Source of the DNA: Phoronis australis
Lineage: Eukaryota > Phoronida > Phoronidae
Direction of reading: 5' to 3'
NCBI GenBank assembly: GCA_002633005.1
Contig: NMRA01000449.1
Location: 62,001-126,000 of the forward strand
DNA: 64,000 bases
Under the pieces are notes generated by a model. That model saw nothing but the letters and a program-made list of their open reading frames with translations, did no database searches and was not told where the DNA came from. Shown piece after piece: positions 26,601 to 38,698 of this stretch (position 1 is the stretch's first letter; each line of letters starts with the position of its first letter). The position numbers and the translations under genes are program-made.

Positions 26601-29600
26601 TAGCCGGCAATCAGACGGAAGTGTTGGGTTGCGGGGGGAGGGGGTACTAACACAACTCGTAGTCCATGAAGATTATTCAGGTAAAAACAAAAATGGCAAG
26701 TCTCGAAAGTTATAGTTATAGCGATTATATATCAACATGGTGTGTGGATACATGTGTGGAATATCAATTATTTCCAATTTCAGGTTAGTTTCATAAATCA
26801 CTGAGATAAGTGTGTAATTTAAAACAATGTTAGTTCAAAACCCCTAAGTTGTGTAGTCTGGTGGTGTTGGGATACATGTACGAGCCATAGAGATTACATT
26901 AGAGTAGAGACGACGCACTTAGCACCATTTTTATACTTTTGAGCTGACCTTTCCAAATGGCGTCTCGGTTTTCTTCTTGACCCTAATGCGAAAGATGAAG
27001 TTTCTAGTATACAAACAGGGGAAGGGGTATCGACAATCACATGTTTGAATTCCTCAGGTGTTTGATTGCGGCAGAAAACGTCCCGGAAACAACTGACGGC
27101 GCATGACTTGGTAACGCAATCTTGTGTTCTTTCCCCTCGTGGCCAAAGCTAAAGCACTTACTAACTGGTCAAAGTGGCCAGGCTGAATAAAAAAATAATT
27201 ACACGTTGTACCAGACGTGAGCAGGCCGCCCATTGCACTGATCACCTGGAAACATTTTTGTGCTTTATTAATATATAGTTAAAACCGAGCTGAGGAACTA
27301 TAAACCTGACTCAAGGGTCTTGTAGTGTGGCTGAACAAGGAAGCACGAAACCTAGGTGCTTGGCAACGCAAAACAGCCTACTGATATTTAAGAGCGAGGC
27401 AATAATAAAGGATGGTTAGTGGAATAATCTTAGTGATGGAATAATCTTAGGTTCACTGTGAGTGTTCATTTGATTATCTAAAATTTTGCAGAAAGTGGTC
27501 CGACCAATCAGAGAAGTGGAGCAACTAAGAACCCTCTAAAAACCAGACTGATTCTCGATGCCGACTTCTGGTTTACAAACCAATCAGATGCTAATTAGCC
27601 ACCACCAAATCAGAGTAGAACGTTGTTATGGTCATGGCAGGTTTCAGTATAGAATTGAAAGTGTCGTAACTCACCGATTTAATGTCAAATTTCAGAACTT
27701 CTTTCATGTAAGTTGGCAAGCTGGTTAGAAGAGTGTACGTCCCCCAATTGTTGCAGATGTGTGTGAACATTATACCATACACGGGAAGGCTGGTGAAAAT
27801 CGCCTTCCACGGCACTGGCTGTAGGTAAACAAAGATTGTGTAGGTGGTTTCTTAAGACAAAAACATTTTATTCCATTTGGAGCCCAGGTGCACATGAAAC
27901 TATCAGATAGGTTTTCTTAACCAGCCTTTATAATTTAACGATGACCTTGGTGTCAGACAAAGAACTGTATTTAGTAAAAAATGATGCCATAGACGATGTT
28001 ATGTTAAACTTTAAATTTATTGTAGTTGTTTTAGATATCAAAACTTTATGGAATCTAATGGTATAATGTCATTATTACATGTGTAACAAAAAGTTGGCGT
28101 TGATAGTTTTGCCGATTTCGAATACTTCAAAGAAGTGGTATGAGGGAGTGGACATATATGTATTTGTGCACATTTGAATTATTGTTCCGACGTCTCAAAG
28201 ACTGATTCAAGTAGTCCAAATAATTAAATGGAACACAGGAACACACATTTTTTTCACGAAAGAGGTTTACTTGCTTACATACTGCATAACAAAAGACACA
28301 ACAATTAGGTGACTTCAGTTTAAAGAATTTTGATAACGAATTCATTTTTAAAAATAATTTAATTCCAGTTACACATTGAAAGTGTAATATTTATGGTAAT
28401 AAAACAGTAAATATGCCCTCTAACGAGAAAAATCTTCGTGGATAAGAAAGATCAATATGTAATCCACATGAAAACAAAATAAAAATTAGAAAATAATATT
28501 AAACTGCTACAGACCGCCTTCCTACAAAAATAACTTTTGAATAAGATCTTATGTTGTCTTAAGTCGTCATGGAATTGGTTTGAACCTGTTTTCTATTCAG
28601 ATGAGAACGGGTTTTGAGTGGTTCAGACCAGGTTCAACAAGTTGAAATGATAAAGCGGCCATTTTGTGGCCCGAGCATTTGTTTCAAGTGATAACGAGGA
28701 AACAGTTCTTTCCGAGTCCAGGAGACACTCATCTGAGGAAGGAACAAGTTGAGACCAGTGATAAGTCTTCTAAATCAAAGGTTCATTTTTGTGCGAAGTG
28801 GGTGTACAACTAATGTTTATAACAGCAGGTAAAATCTTTAAGCCAATTTGCTTGAGTGTTACCTGTTTTTCAACTTTGTCTCCGATACTCTCCTCTATGA
28901 ATTCCCTCTCCACTTTGGTAATCCGTGGATGTTTGGCAGGACTGTCGTAGATACAGAACCACCAAAGGAGGAGAAGCACAAAGTTGCATATGGCTGAAAC
29001 AGACGCAGAGATCAATCTGGAACTACATTTTGTTATTCAACGCCTCCAATAATGATATCAATATTGGAAATATATCATTCCGTTCAAAAACCATGGAAGA
29101 TTATAATAATGAGATTTATGGCACTGACATAAATCCTATTATTTGGGCAAATACCATTATACAGCCCTTCATGCTTCACATCCAACTTCTAGTTAGTTCC
29201 TATCAAGTCCGATGGTAGCGCTGTTTTTTTCTCTTCAGTTTCCTGTTGGCCCAGCCTCAAGCAACAGTACATGCACTCGTAAGTTTTCCTAATTAGACAA
29301 TTTTATACCGAGTAGACGCCTTCCCGTTTGTCGTTAATTGTCCTGGACACAAGTAACTTCCCGCATTTATTACTTTTAGCCACAGATTGGCTTTCCTAAC
29401 GGCCGATTTCTTTCTCTAATATCCCTCAAACCCAAACCAATCCCTCCCCAATTTCGGCTACGCCTCCGCACATGACCCTGGTTCCAAACAACGACTTCTC
29501 TGGGTATAAGTGGAATATCTTGCGACAATCCCCGTCTGCTTTGGGGAGGAGACCCAGCGGCGAGATACAAATGTTATCAATAGGGCGTGTAAGACAGGGC

Positions 29601-32600
29601 CTGCCATGCGGCCCAGGTCCCATTCTTTCATGAGTTTGTCCGAGTTATTGATATCAGGTTTCTTGCTGTGGTGTGTTTTTTGTGCCCGGGTATTGTAACC
29701 TAAAGCTATTTTAAGCCTTGATAAAGGAGTGAAGCACAGTTGGTGTCCGGGTACCCATGTAGAATGCGTTTGCGTGCCAGCGGTTTGACAAGCGTGTGAC
29801 CTAGACTCCAGACATTCTTATGGTTTGGGTGCATGGTGGATACTGGAATTACATAACACTAGACTTACTTGGTACTATTCCAACAGGACTGTCCAGTGGA
29901 CAGAAGGTATTATTGATGTAAACATATGAGATTTACAATGGTTGAGACCTAGAAGGGAATCTATCGCATATCACGGCGGAGCCTGGTGAGGTAAGGCTCG
30001 AAAGCGCCGCGTCTCACACCGAAGTGTCCTGATATAGCGCACAACCATTTCGGTGGGTTTATCAGCAGCTAAAAATAAACCAAAAAACTTTTCTTCGGAT
30101 GTCACTTTTAATATTTTATTCGACTTCGCCTCTGGCCTTAAGCGCGTACGAATGTTTGTCTACTCTTTTGACTCGCAAAGTTCCTTCCGCTCAAAAAGAT
30201 AAAAATACTTTAAATAACAAAAATAAAAACAAAAATCAAAAAAATAACACATAATAAAAAAAATAAATAAAACGTACACTAAAACATTGCTAAAAATAAA
30301 TAAATAATAATTGAAAAAAAACAATCCAAAAATAATAATAGTAAAAATAATGATAATAATAATAATAATAAAAACATAATAATAGCAAAACACGTTTAAA
30401 CATTTGAAAAGATTTGTGGCAATTGATCTCACATAATGCTTCACATTTCGTCCTCTTGGCATAATTTTTAACCTATTCCAACCGCGCTTAAGTTACGGTA
30501 ATGCGTCAACTTTGTTTTCGTCCGCTTCGTGGTCAAGCATTTACCACCATGACGATTTTCGAATAGACGACTACTGTAGCGGCCGATAGGCGGACGTAGA
30601 GATCGACGAGATCACGTCACACATGCTTGCTAATTTGTCCACTCCCCTGGCGAGTATAGCTTCGTGGTACGAAATCCGCGCTCGAGTGCCTCCACAGCGA
30701 GGGCACGAACGTCGTCAGCTGTTTTTCAGTGCCCGGTTGCAAGGAACAGCCACAAACAGGGACTCAACTAAGTTCCATAAGTCTTCTTCGTATTTGTGTC
30801 TTTGTGTACTCACAAATGATATTTTTCTATCTCGTTATAATTAAAATCCACAAATGCTGCGAAAAGTGAAAGAACATAACCGAGTCCCTGCAAAACAAAA
30901 TTAAATCAATTTCTAGACTTACTTTATATAAATGATAACGTAGCGTCTTCATCTCGGAGACATCTACAGATCGTCTGAAGTTGATGTGCTGGCGTGTCGG
31001 CATTGGCTGAGATTGTTGTCACATGGGTTGTAACATAATGTCTTTGGTTGGTGACGTAATACATTGTTACAAACAGCTGATAGATTGTATTTAAATTATG
31101 AGTTTTCTATGGACAATGTGGTGATCCTTGATACTGAGGATTGGTTTTCCCATGGCGTGAGAGAAGCGATCCACGAGAGAATTGGGTCCCCCAGCCTCAA
31201 CAGACACGGAGGACTTAGATATAATCAGCTGTTTGGAACAATGTATTACCTGTACGTCACCAACCAAAGAAATTATGTTCCGCCAATGCCGTCACGCCGC
31301 AAGTTTAGTTTTCAACTTTCGCCGCCGACTAACCTGTTTGGTTTATGTTCGTAATGTCTCCAGTCCGGCCGAAGGGACTGATAGGGTTCAAGCGAACTAC
31401 TGCGTTATAACGAGCGTTGTGTGTTTAGAACTGAAAAAATCTCAACTAAAAATTACAACATACGTTTATGCTCTCCTGTCTGTCTGTCTGTCTGTATTTT
31501 ACGGAAGAACAATTATAATTTATCACCGAAGAGACTCCAAACTTCCCACGATCGACCTCGGAAAGTTGGCCTACGGAACTTTATAGGATGCGGTACGTTC
31601 AGAATTGCTATAAATCCGTAACAGCGAAATAAGCTCATTTGTTTAAAAACTGAATGCGTTTGTAAGGGTTTTTACATCGAATTTTGACGATTTATTGGTG
31701 TAAAACGATGAATTCAAGCAATAAGCTGACACCAGTAAACTCCTTGTGAACTGCTGAGGAGACTGTTATAACCCTTTGACGTCATTGGTTAATTTCAGCA
31801 CCTCCGTCTGCCGTGTAGTATCAGGTAAAAGAACTGAACTTGCTGTTATCGAGTGGAACTACTCAATCTAAATTGATACAAAATACGTTGTTTTTTTCGG
31901 TGGCATTCTTCTTTAAGGTCTCTTGAAAAATCTGTCAAGTCATTTTTACAATAATCAAACTATCCCAAAACTAAAATGGCTTTCAGGTAGTGCAACTGTA
32001 GACTAATCCTTTCGATAACCAACTGTTGTCGATATATCCCAGCTATAAACCATTGCTTCAAGTTACAGCAAAATTTCTTTCACAGTTTTGACAATAATCA
32101 AGGTCAAGCAACAACCTACTGAAAATGGCCAAAAGGTGGTGCTGAAGTACTGATTGATGTACACGAGTACACACCATACATGTCTGTGCGTCAAATTCCA
32201 TCAAAATCTGGCACGCGATTTGACAATATTCGATGAAAAAGGAAAACGCTGTCGAAAACTTAAATGGCCAACAGGGGTGCTACTGCAGTCAGATCGAAAA
32301 AACCAACTGGTGCTGGAGCACCCCCGCCATATATCCTTGTTTGAAATTTTGTCAAAATCTGTCTTACCGTTTTGATAAACAAGCAGTATCGTAGTCAAGA
32401 AATAAAACGGCACACAGGGGTTTCCACGGTAATCGCACTCGTCGGCAAACCGACTCATGCCCGTGTAAATCAACCTTGAACCCTTTTGTCAAAATTCATA
32501 AGAACTTGTCAAGCCGTTATAATAATAATAGACGGACAAGGATATTGTAAGTTGTGAAAATCGAGTCGCCTATTACCTAAACGAAAGTATATAAAAACGA

Positions 32601-35600
32601 CCTCATTTAAAGGTCGCTTACAGTACATATAAAATATCATATTTGACTTCGACGGACCACGATTTTCAACACAGATCGCTACTACGTCGATTCTGAACTT
32701 ATCGGGAAATAAAGGAGATATCATCGTGATTCGATCTCGGTACCTTCAGGTTCACAAGCCCTTACTTTATCTCTGCGCCTTAATCACGTCATGAAACTCG
32801 AAAGTGTTTTAAGCCTTTTATGTCATCCTTAGTTTCCAAGTAACATTGAAATACGAACCACCTGGTGATTCATGATTATATTAATTGGTGTTTGAGATCC
32901 AACATTCTGACATCGGTAAAAGTCAATAATTGTAGAATAAGACATTTTCTCACGTGACCTGGAATTTATTAGGACATGACTGGTTAATAGCACCGAGTAC
33001 GTAATTTTTTGGTATTACATGGGCGAGTCACAAAGTAGTGCAAAGTAGAACTCCATACGCCTTACATTTTATCGTATGCAAAACACTAATACCAACAACC
33101 TAACACGCACCAATCAAGCAATGCCGGAATTCCGTGAAGAAGACAAGGTAATGCGGTGCCGCAACTGTACGTACTACAAGTCCTAAGGACGTGCAAACAA
33201 CTTCTTAAACGGACCCATCTTCGGCGACGAATTCCATATACACGTTCACTTAACCGGAGACGAACCACCACTCAAGAAACGTGGTGAAACTGTCTAGATG
33301 TGCTGTCTCAAAATTAATTCAGTGGTCACGCGCGGGAATCCCTGCTGACTATTCATAAAAATTTGTTAAGTTTTAATGATACAACTCCAAAGACTATTAG
33401 ATTCTAATTTGAACATTTGTTGCGAAAGCTGAATGCAACTGTACAAATGTTAAGTTTAAAATAAAGCTGTTTGCAAAAAGTAACTGAGGTTACCTTAAAT
33501 TGCGCAAGCGTGTTTTTACAAAAGTTGCGTCATGTGGTTAAAAGTTTTATACACGTCGAGTTTTTCAGCAAAAAAGATCGTTTGTATGGTTCAAATCCTA
33601 CACTCGTCTCATGTTTATGACATGGACAAATCCAAGCCTTGGGAATTTGACGAAATTTCCAAGAGGTTTTGCCCATGTCCTAAACCTGAGACGAGTGTAG
33701 GATTCTATATTTCTATTCAACCTTTATATTTTCTTGATTTTGTTTTTGAATTGTGTGAAATAGAGCGTTTTGTAAATTGTTATAATTTATAAACATGCTT
33801 CACACCATCCAACCAATTGAATATTGCTATCAAATATTCAGCACACGTACTTTGCATCAACAGCTTGCCAAAACATGTACCTGACACGTAAAATATTGAC
33901 GGCCACCCTCCTGCAAAACCGTTAACACAGAGAACACCAGAGCCAGACAGAGTAATTACGTTGCCCACCATAGTCCCAGCGTAGCAGAACGCTATCAGTT
34001 TGGTTCGTTCGAACATCGGCGCCCATTTTCCCCAAAGAGCGTTCATTGCCGGAAATGCAACACCCTGAAAATGAATACGAGATGCAAGTCATGCATTCAT
34101 ACTAACGGAATCGGAGTATAGTTGCTATTAGAATAATTAGTAGTATTAGCAACAGCTGTGGAGGTGGTAAGCGGCAATGAACATATGAAAGTTTTTTTTT
34201 CTGGTGGAAGGCAAAGGAAACTAGAAAGATTATTGTCACGGCATGACAATAATGGACTCTGCGCGTGCGTATTACTGGAGTTATTTTGGGAAGTTACTCA
34301 CAGCAACCCGTTTACCAATATGAAAGGGAATTCTTGTAGGAGAAATTACATGTTAATATTTTGATGATCTTTCCACTAATTGACCTCTTCCGGTGCATTA
34401 TGAACCCCGATGAGGGAATAATTGTAAACTCGATTTCAAGTGTGGTTAATGCTAAGAATCACAGATAATTTACTTTAAGCACTTCAGAATACAAGATGAA
34501 TGAATTGGTCAAACTTTCAGAAGAAAAATGCACCTAATGACCCCATGGGTGCGCCGAATGACCTGAAAATTTAGAATTCAAACTCAATCAGACCTGTCAA
34601 TTTGAAGTGTCTAGCTCAAAATTTTAGTTTGCACCTAATGACTTTAACCTATTTCACCTGATTGGATGACCCGATTACTTAGAAAAGTAATTTTTTAAAT
34701 TGTCATGTTGACATATACCTGTGCACCGAATTTGAAAAAGATAGCTTTAAAACTGAAAGAGGATTAGCATTTTGAATATTATATGACCTTTGCATCAAAC
34801 GACCTCTGCCGGTGCAATATGGAATATGATTATATAACCAATCAAAATTTATATACTGTCAAAAGTCATACTTATACCTGTGCACCGAATTTGAAAAGAA
34901 TAGCTTTAAAAATGAAGAAGGAGTAGCATTTTGAAAATTACATGACCTTTGCGCCAAATGACCTCTTCCGGTGCAATATGGATTATGATTATATAACGAA
35001 TCAAAATTTATGTACTGCCAAAAATCACATGGAGAATTTAAAGAACATACCTGCACCCATTTTGAAGTTATTAAGCCTCAAAGTTGGTCGGAAGAAGAAT
35101 AAGAAGAATAAGAATAAGAAGTAGAAAGATTATTGTCACGGCGTGACAATAATGGACCCTGCGCGTGCGTATTACTGGAATTGTTATGGGAAGTTACTGA
35201 CAGCAACCCGTTTACCAATATGAAAAGGAATTCTTTAAAATTGCAGGAGAAATTACATATTAATTTTTTGATGACCTTTCCACTAATTGACCTCTTCCGG
35301 GGCATTATGAGCCCCGATGAGGGAGTAATTGTTAACTCGATTACAAGTGTGGTTAATGCTAATAATCACAGATGTTTTACTTTAAGTACTTCACAATACA
35401 AGATGAATGAAGTGGTCAAACTTTCATAAGAAAAATGCACCTAATGACCCCATGGGTGCACCAAATGACCTGAAAATTTAGAATTCAAACTCAATCGCAC
35501 TTAGTAAACAGATACGTAATTCTGAAGTCTCTAGCTCAAAATTTTAGTTTGCACTCAATGACCTTTGACATATTTTTCCGGATTGGTTAGGCCTATTGCG

Positions 35601-38600
35601 AAGTAAAGTAGGGTATTCACTTGGCATGTTGACTTACACCAGTGTGCTGGAATTGAAAAGAATTCCTTGAAAAACGTAAGAGATATAACATTTTGAACAT
35701 TACATAACCTTTGCACTAATTGACCTTATCCGGTGCATTTTAAGCATCTTTAGGAGAATTATTGCAAAGCCCGTGGAAAATGTGTTTAACGCTAAGAATC
35801 ACAGTTGTCTAACGGTTGACACATCAGTATACTTGCTGATTGAAAAGGTCAAATTTTAATAAGAAAAATACACCTAATGACCCCATGTTTGCACTAAATG
35901 ATCTGAAACTTTGGATTCTGATTTGATTTACCTGTGACTATCAGACCTGTCAATTTGAAGTGTCTAGCTCAAAATTTTAGTTTGCACCTAATGACCTTTG
36001 ACCTATTTCACCTGATTGGATGACCCGATTACTTAGAAATAAAAGTAATTTTTTAAATTGTCATGGTGACATATACCTGTGCACCGAATTTGAAAAAGAT
36101 AGCTTTAAAACTGAAGGAGGAGTGGCATTTTGAAAATTATATGACCTTTGCACCAAACGACCTGTTCCGGTGCAATATGGAATATGATTATATAACCAAT
36201 CAAAATTTATATACTGTGAAAAGTAATATGCTGAATTTAAAGACCGTACCTGCACCCAATTTTTAGTTATTAAGCCTCAAAGTTGGTTGGAAGAAGAATA
36301 AGAAGAAAAATAAAATTGAAGAAAACCCAGGAACAACAGTACTGTGCACTTACACGCGCAGAGTAATAAAATTGAAGAAAACCCAGGAACAGCAGTACTC
36401 TGCGCTTACACACTCAGAGTAATGAGTAAGCAACCACCAATCGTCCAGTAACTTTGCGCAACATAGACTTCATGCATGTAAGGTTCACGTAGCTTTACGG
36501 TTGATAGGCAACTCAATGACAGCATCATGGGCGACGGAAGCGATGGAGGCGGCGGCGTTAGCAAAACGAACAGCGGCAGAAGGAGCAGTTAAATGATCAG
36601 TAGTAGCTGTAACATTAGTAATAGTTCTGGCTGCCGTAGCAGCCGTCCTAATAGTAGTAGTAGTAGCAGTAGCACAACAATTAGCTGTAGCAGCACCTGT
36701 TGACGTAGTATTTTATGCAGTAGTACTCGACGAAGATAAAAACATACCGTTGCCAGCCCAAGAAGGACCCTCAAGGCCATCAGTAAATACGGTCCAACGG
36801 TGTCTGGTTCATAGCTGGCAGCCAGTGGGGTAAATACGGTAGACAGGAATGACAATGTCATTCCGACCATCATGACAATTTTCCCGCCAAATCGTTCAGC
36901 AAGCCAACCACCAGGAACTTGGGTAACCATGTAGCCATAGAAGAAAGACGATAATATGTAGCCTTGTAACGATTTGTCCCACTGGAACGTTCCGGGCTTT
37001 AACGATAGAAGAAAACTAGTTTAAAGAAGTGAGTCCAACGTTTCAACGGAATTCAATTCATCGTTCTCATGGAGTTCACCAAACCCAACAACAGATTCGC
37101 AAGAAACAAAATCAACTGAACCACTTGTAAAGCAGTCACATACAAAGATCAAAGCTACCCGCAAAGGGTGAGCTCAACCGACCCCAGGTTGCCATTCAGG
37201 GAAGCCCTCGTATTCAGATCAACAATCGTACGGTTCTCCTTAATAGCCAATCTGAATCTATTTCATCATTTCGAAGAATTGCAGGATTAGCTTTATCCAT
37301 TACGTGGTCTGTTACCATAGAATGAATACAGAGAACATTACTGTCACTTTGAGAATGTTCTTTTGCTCTTTGGCCTAACCTCTTAGTATTCATCCCAACA
37401 TAAAACTGATCACACTCGCAGTAAAACCTGTATACAGCATTACACCTATGCAGCACTGACAAAGGGTCTGTAAGTTTTGAGAGCATTGATAACCTGCCAG
37501 ACGGTTTTAGTACAACAATCAGTTGTGGACATACACTAATCTGGTTAACAACTTTGCTACGGTGAAACCGTTATCATCTTTCGAAAGATGCCATAAAAGT
37601 TTGGGAAGTTGCGCGTGCATTTGTCACTAGCGTTCTATTTTCAAGTCAATGACAACCTTTTCTTTGTTACAAAAGTGAAGAATGACGCAAGATTCGACGT
37701 TCTACTATTTGCTTGTCATTCCGCCATATGCATTTTTTACCTAGCGGCGAATCTTGAACTAGAGCATTCACTTATATTATTGGCTGCCATTCGGGTTACT
37801 ACTAATTATACTATGGCGTCATCAGATCAAAATATGAAAGTAAAAATGACAGAAGATTTGATTTGTCGTCGTTAGAGAAAGGTAAAAAGAGGCGAAATAT
37901 AACCCAGTAAGACTGTTGATGGTTCCCTAAATAAAGATAATTTGATTTGATTAGTATTTTGCCCCCGTACTCGGATTTCTTTTTGCTTGATTTCCTTTTC
38001 ACATAATCGAAAGAAATTCGATAAACCTTCAAATCTGTCTGATGTGGCTAGCTGGCTTGCTAGCTTACAGTATGAATACTGCGAACTTCATCAGCATTAT
38101 AAAATGCAGTTCAAACTGCGACAATCCTGAATATTTTGGGAAGGTCCTAATTGCAATTTGACAATCGAATATTAGTGGTTTTAACAGGTCTTACTCTCCC
38201 GCCTACGTAATGTTGGAAACTCAAGTGAATATAGGGTCCTTTCACACTCAAAATGTCGGAGTGAACGCGCGAGACACAGCGTGAGTGCAATGTAATGGGC
38301 ATTGTTTTCCTTGGTTAACAAAACTGCAATTATTGTGAACTTAAACACATGAATGGTAGCCCATATCCTCAGAAAACGTTCTTGGTTTTGAAATACACAA
38401 AAGACAAACTATAAGCAGCTGAATAATTTGATAGAGAAAAACGAGCCGTTGCAAAACACAGCATCTGTAGGATAGCTGCGTATGAATTCCAATACCTTGA
38501 ACATCCTGTTTGAGATGTTCGCTTGAACACAGCCATCGGAAATTTCAGTGAGATTATCATCGTCAGCTTTCGACACGTTACGTGGCGCTACCATGCAAAC

Positions 38601-38698
38601 CATAGCCACACTAAGGTTTATTCGGACCATGTACACCACAGTGAAGCAATACAATCCAACGATCCCCATGAGGTAACGACATGACGTCCACGTGGGTA
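20655..38698 (-). CDS. SLC17-family (sialin-like) anion transporter, gene 1, nine exons seen, 5' exon missing
   Basis: Exons in coding order: 38698-38496, 36996-36748, 34064-33881, 28993-28863, 27818-27675, 25968-25836, 23204-23054, 21518-21428, 20858-20655 (TGA stop). Every internal junction has AG acceptor and GT donor, and phases chain correctly (0,0,1,0,0,1,2,0), giving 495 aa without a stop, about the whole length of human sialin. Seen: TM1 motif [12 protein letters not shown]; a TM1-TM2 luminal loop with N-glycosylation sequons (RNVS, DNLT, ANIS); [11 protein letters not shown] between TM2 and TM3; GVAFPAMNALWGKWAP at the TM4 family signature; [26 protein letters not shown]; and a [11 protein letters not shown]-terminal tail. 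Known of the family: 12-TM MFS carriers of organic anions (sialic acid, glutamate, urate or phosphate) driven by H+, Na+ or membrane potential. Inference: a lysosomal/vesicular or plasma-membrane anion carrier; substrate is not decidable. The first exon seen begins in phase 1 with no family-consistent start, so an N-terminal exon upstream is required. Confidence 0.93.
23339..23582. mobile_element. MITE, ~244 bp, in an intron of SLC17 gene 1
   Basis: Left GCATGCGCGCACCCA with a following GGGGGGCTCGAA, and right TTCGAGCCCCCC...TGGGTGCGCGCATGC, form an inverted repeat of ~35 bp. The same element occurs at 55052-55305. Internal blocks shared with that copy include GGACTTTTGTC and TTTGTCTCTCAGGGGAGGACC. 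No coding capacity. Confidence 0.85.
24130..25490 (-). pseudogene. L1/Tx1-like LINE reverse-transcriptase fragment
   Basis: Minus strand from ~25490: EQEITEDELYEALKQSQNN and TPGNDGLGYEFYKTFWD (linker typical of L1/Tx1 elements), then SVITLIPK, LENWRPISLSDCEYKLFTRV, VFLDFKKAYDSLNWSFL (motif A), GYFNVKRGLRQGIP (motif B), QYADDTIIF (motif C, intact YADD) and a KLKKALNIWKTRKLTIKERI block in the C-terminal domain. Frames change several times and the order is interrupted by stops. Lies in the gene 1 intron between 23205 and 25835, same strand as the gene. Confidence 0.88.
25153..25218. repeat. three 22-bp tandem units inside the Tx1-like RT frame
   Basis: CCTTTGGGAGGTTGAAAATTTT starts at 25153, 25175 and 25197. 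In the minus strand it adds repeated residues just before SVITLIPK; 22 is not a multiple of three, so each unit is read in a different frame. Confidence 0.9.
29180..29315 (+). repeat. fragment of the same repeat family as 9395-9515
   Basis: CTTCTAGTTAGTTCCTATCAAGTCCGATGGTAGCGCTG through CAACAGTACATGCACTCGTAAGTTTTCCTAATTAGACAATTT matches 9395-9515 and 14158-14280. It sits in an intron of SLC17 gene 1, so the sequence is a dispersed repeat and not specific to the tandem segments. Confidence 0.75.
29400..29665 (-). pseudogene. DIRS-type reverse-transcriptase fragment
   Basis: Minus-strand frames give KEWDLGRMAGP (near 29620) and then, after a frameshift, ISPLGLLPKADGDCRKIFHL.YPEK (29570-29490). 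These correspond to the GR.AGPF...SPLGLVPKK.G.WRLIHHLSYP block of DIRS/tyrosine-recombinase retrotransposon RTs. Known of the family: DIRS elements are retrotransposons without integrase. Only this ~80-residue block is recognisable; the rest is gone. Lies in the gene 1 intron 28994-33880. Confidence 0.65.
30185..30400. repeat. A-rich (AAT)n/(AAATA)n low-complexity tract
   Basis: Long run of A and T with imperfect AATAAA, AAAAAC and then (AATAAT)n units at about 30340-30375. Any AATAAA here has no value as a polyadenylation signal. Confidence 0.9.
31300..31912 (-). mobile_element. THAP-type DNA transposon remnant, copy 3, one end only
   Basis: Reverse-complement match to positions 1-575: from the terminus GGTGGCATTCTTCTTTAAGG (31901-31920 area) through GATACAAAAT, the TATCGAGTGGAACTACTC block and GTTTATGTTCGTAATGTCTCCAGTCC. 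The other half of the element, including the THAP-coding end, is missing. Lies in an intron of gene 1. Confidence 0.75.
31925..32560. repeat. dispersed repeat with ~100-bp imperfect internal units
   Basis: The pattern ...AAAATGGC(C/T)...GTGCTRCWG...ATATATCC...(T/A)GTCAAAATCTG...GTTTTGA.AA...AAG recurs about five times (e.g. near 31970, 32120, 32260, 32400). The block ends with AAGCCGTTATAATAATAATAGACGGACAAGG, which looks like a retroposon tail. No coding frame. Confidence 0.55.
33594..33704. repeat. 111-bp near-perfect palindrome (fold-back)
   Basis: AATCCTACACTCGTCTCA at 33594 pairs with TGAGACGAGTGTAGGATT ending at 33704. Pairing continues inward through GACATGG/CCATGTC and CTTGGGAATTT/AAATTTCCAAG to a loop of about four bases near 33649, with only a few mismatches. 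It lies 177 bp 3' (on the minus strand) of an SLC17 gene 1 exon. Confidence 0.92.
34218..35121. repeat. dispersed repeat unit 1 of a head-to-tail pair
   Basis: Begins TAGAAAGATTATTGTCACGG, whose ATTGTCACGGCATGACAAT is a short palindrome, and ends in an A-rich AGAAGAATAAGAAGAATAAG tail (35090-35121). Internal subunits share a TGACCT(C)TTCCGGTGCA(A/T)TAT core about 200 bp apart. Short frames here have no family resemblance. Confidence 0.8.
35122..36312. repeat. dispersed repeat unit 2 of a head-to-tail pair
   Basis: Restarts directly after the tail of unit 1 with GTAGAAAGATTATTGTCACG and ends with another GGAAGAAGAATAAGAAG tail (36288-36312). It contains one more copy of the ~200-bp internal module than unit 1 (blocks near 35690 and 36110). 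All within the gene 1 intron 34065-36747. Confidence 0.8.
36313..36400. repeat. short direct repeat, two units
   Basis: AAAATTGAAGAAAACCCAGGAACA(A/G)CAGTACT(G/C)TGC occurs at about 36312 and again at about 36367, spacing ~55 bp, directly after the retroposon-like tail. Confidence 0.8.
36530..36725. repeat. GTA/GCA triplet microsatellite next to gene 1 second exon
   Basis: Imperfect runs of TAG/CAG/GTA triplets (e.g. TAGTAGTAGTAGCAGTAGCA near 36651) ending ~20 bp beyond the splice donor of the 249-bp exon. SLC17 gene 2 has a triplet microsatellite in the same intron at 56815-56945. Confidence 0.85.
37214..37486 (-). pseudogene. GIY-YIG endonuclease fragment, Penelope-like element
   Basis: The minus-strand frame contains NAVYRFYCECDQFYVGMNTK and RLGQRAKEHS, then a conserved tail DWLLRR. 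This is the VVY.F.C..C...YVG.T.R.L..R..EH pattern of GIY-YIG nucleases at the C-terminus of Penelope-like retroelements. Known: such elements prime reverse transcription at nicks made by this domain. The upstream reverse transcriptase is not found here, so this is a truncated copy, in a gene 1 intron. Confidence 0.75.

Noticed and set aside
30185-30400. Polyadenylation signals AATAAA
   Set aside because: They are part of an A/T low-complexity tract inside an intron.
31182-31586. 134-codon open frame resembling a frame at 255-584
   Set aside because: The similarity is due to two copies of the THAP-type transposon; the frame lies in its non-coding interior, on the strand opposite to the THAP domain, and contains no domain.
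33086-33300. Possible BED-type zinc-finger fragment (MRCRNCTYYK on the plus strand)
   Set aside because: Only two Cys of the motif are visible, a stop follows at once, and no His pair or transposase context is present.
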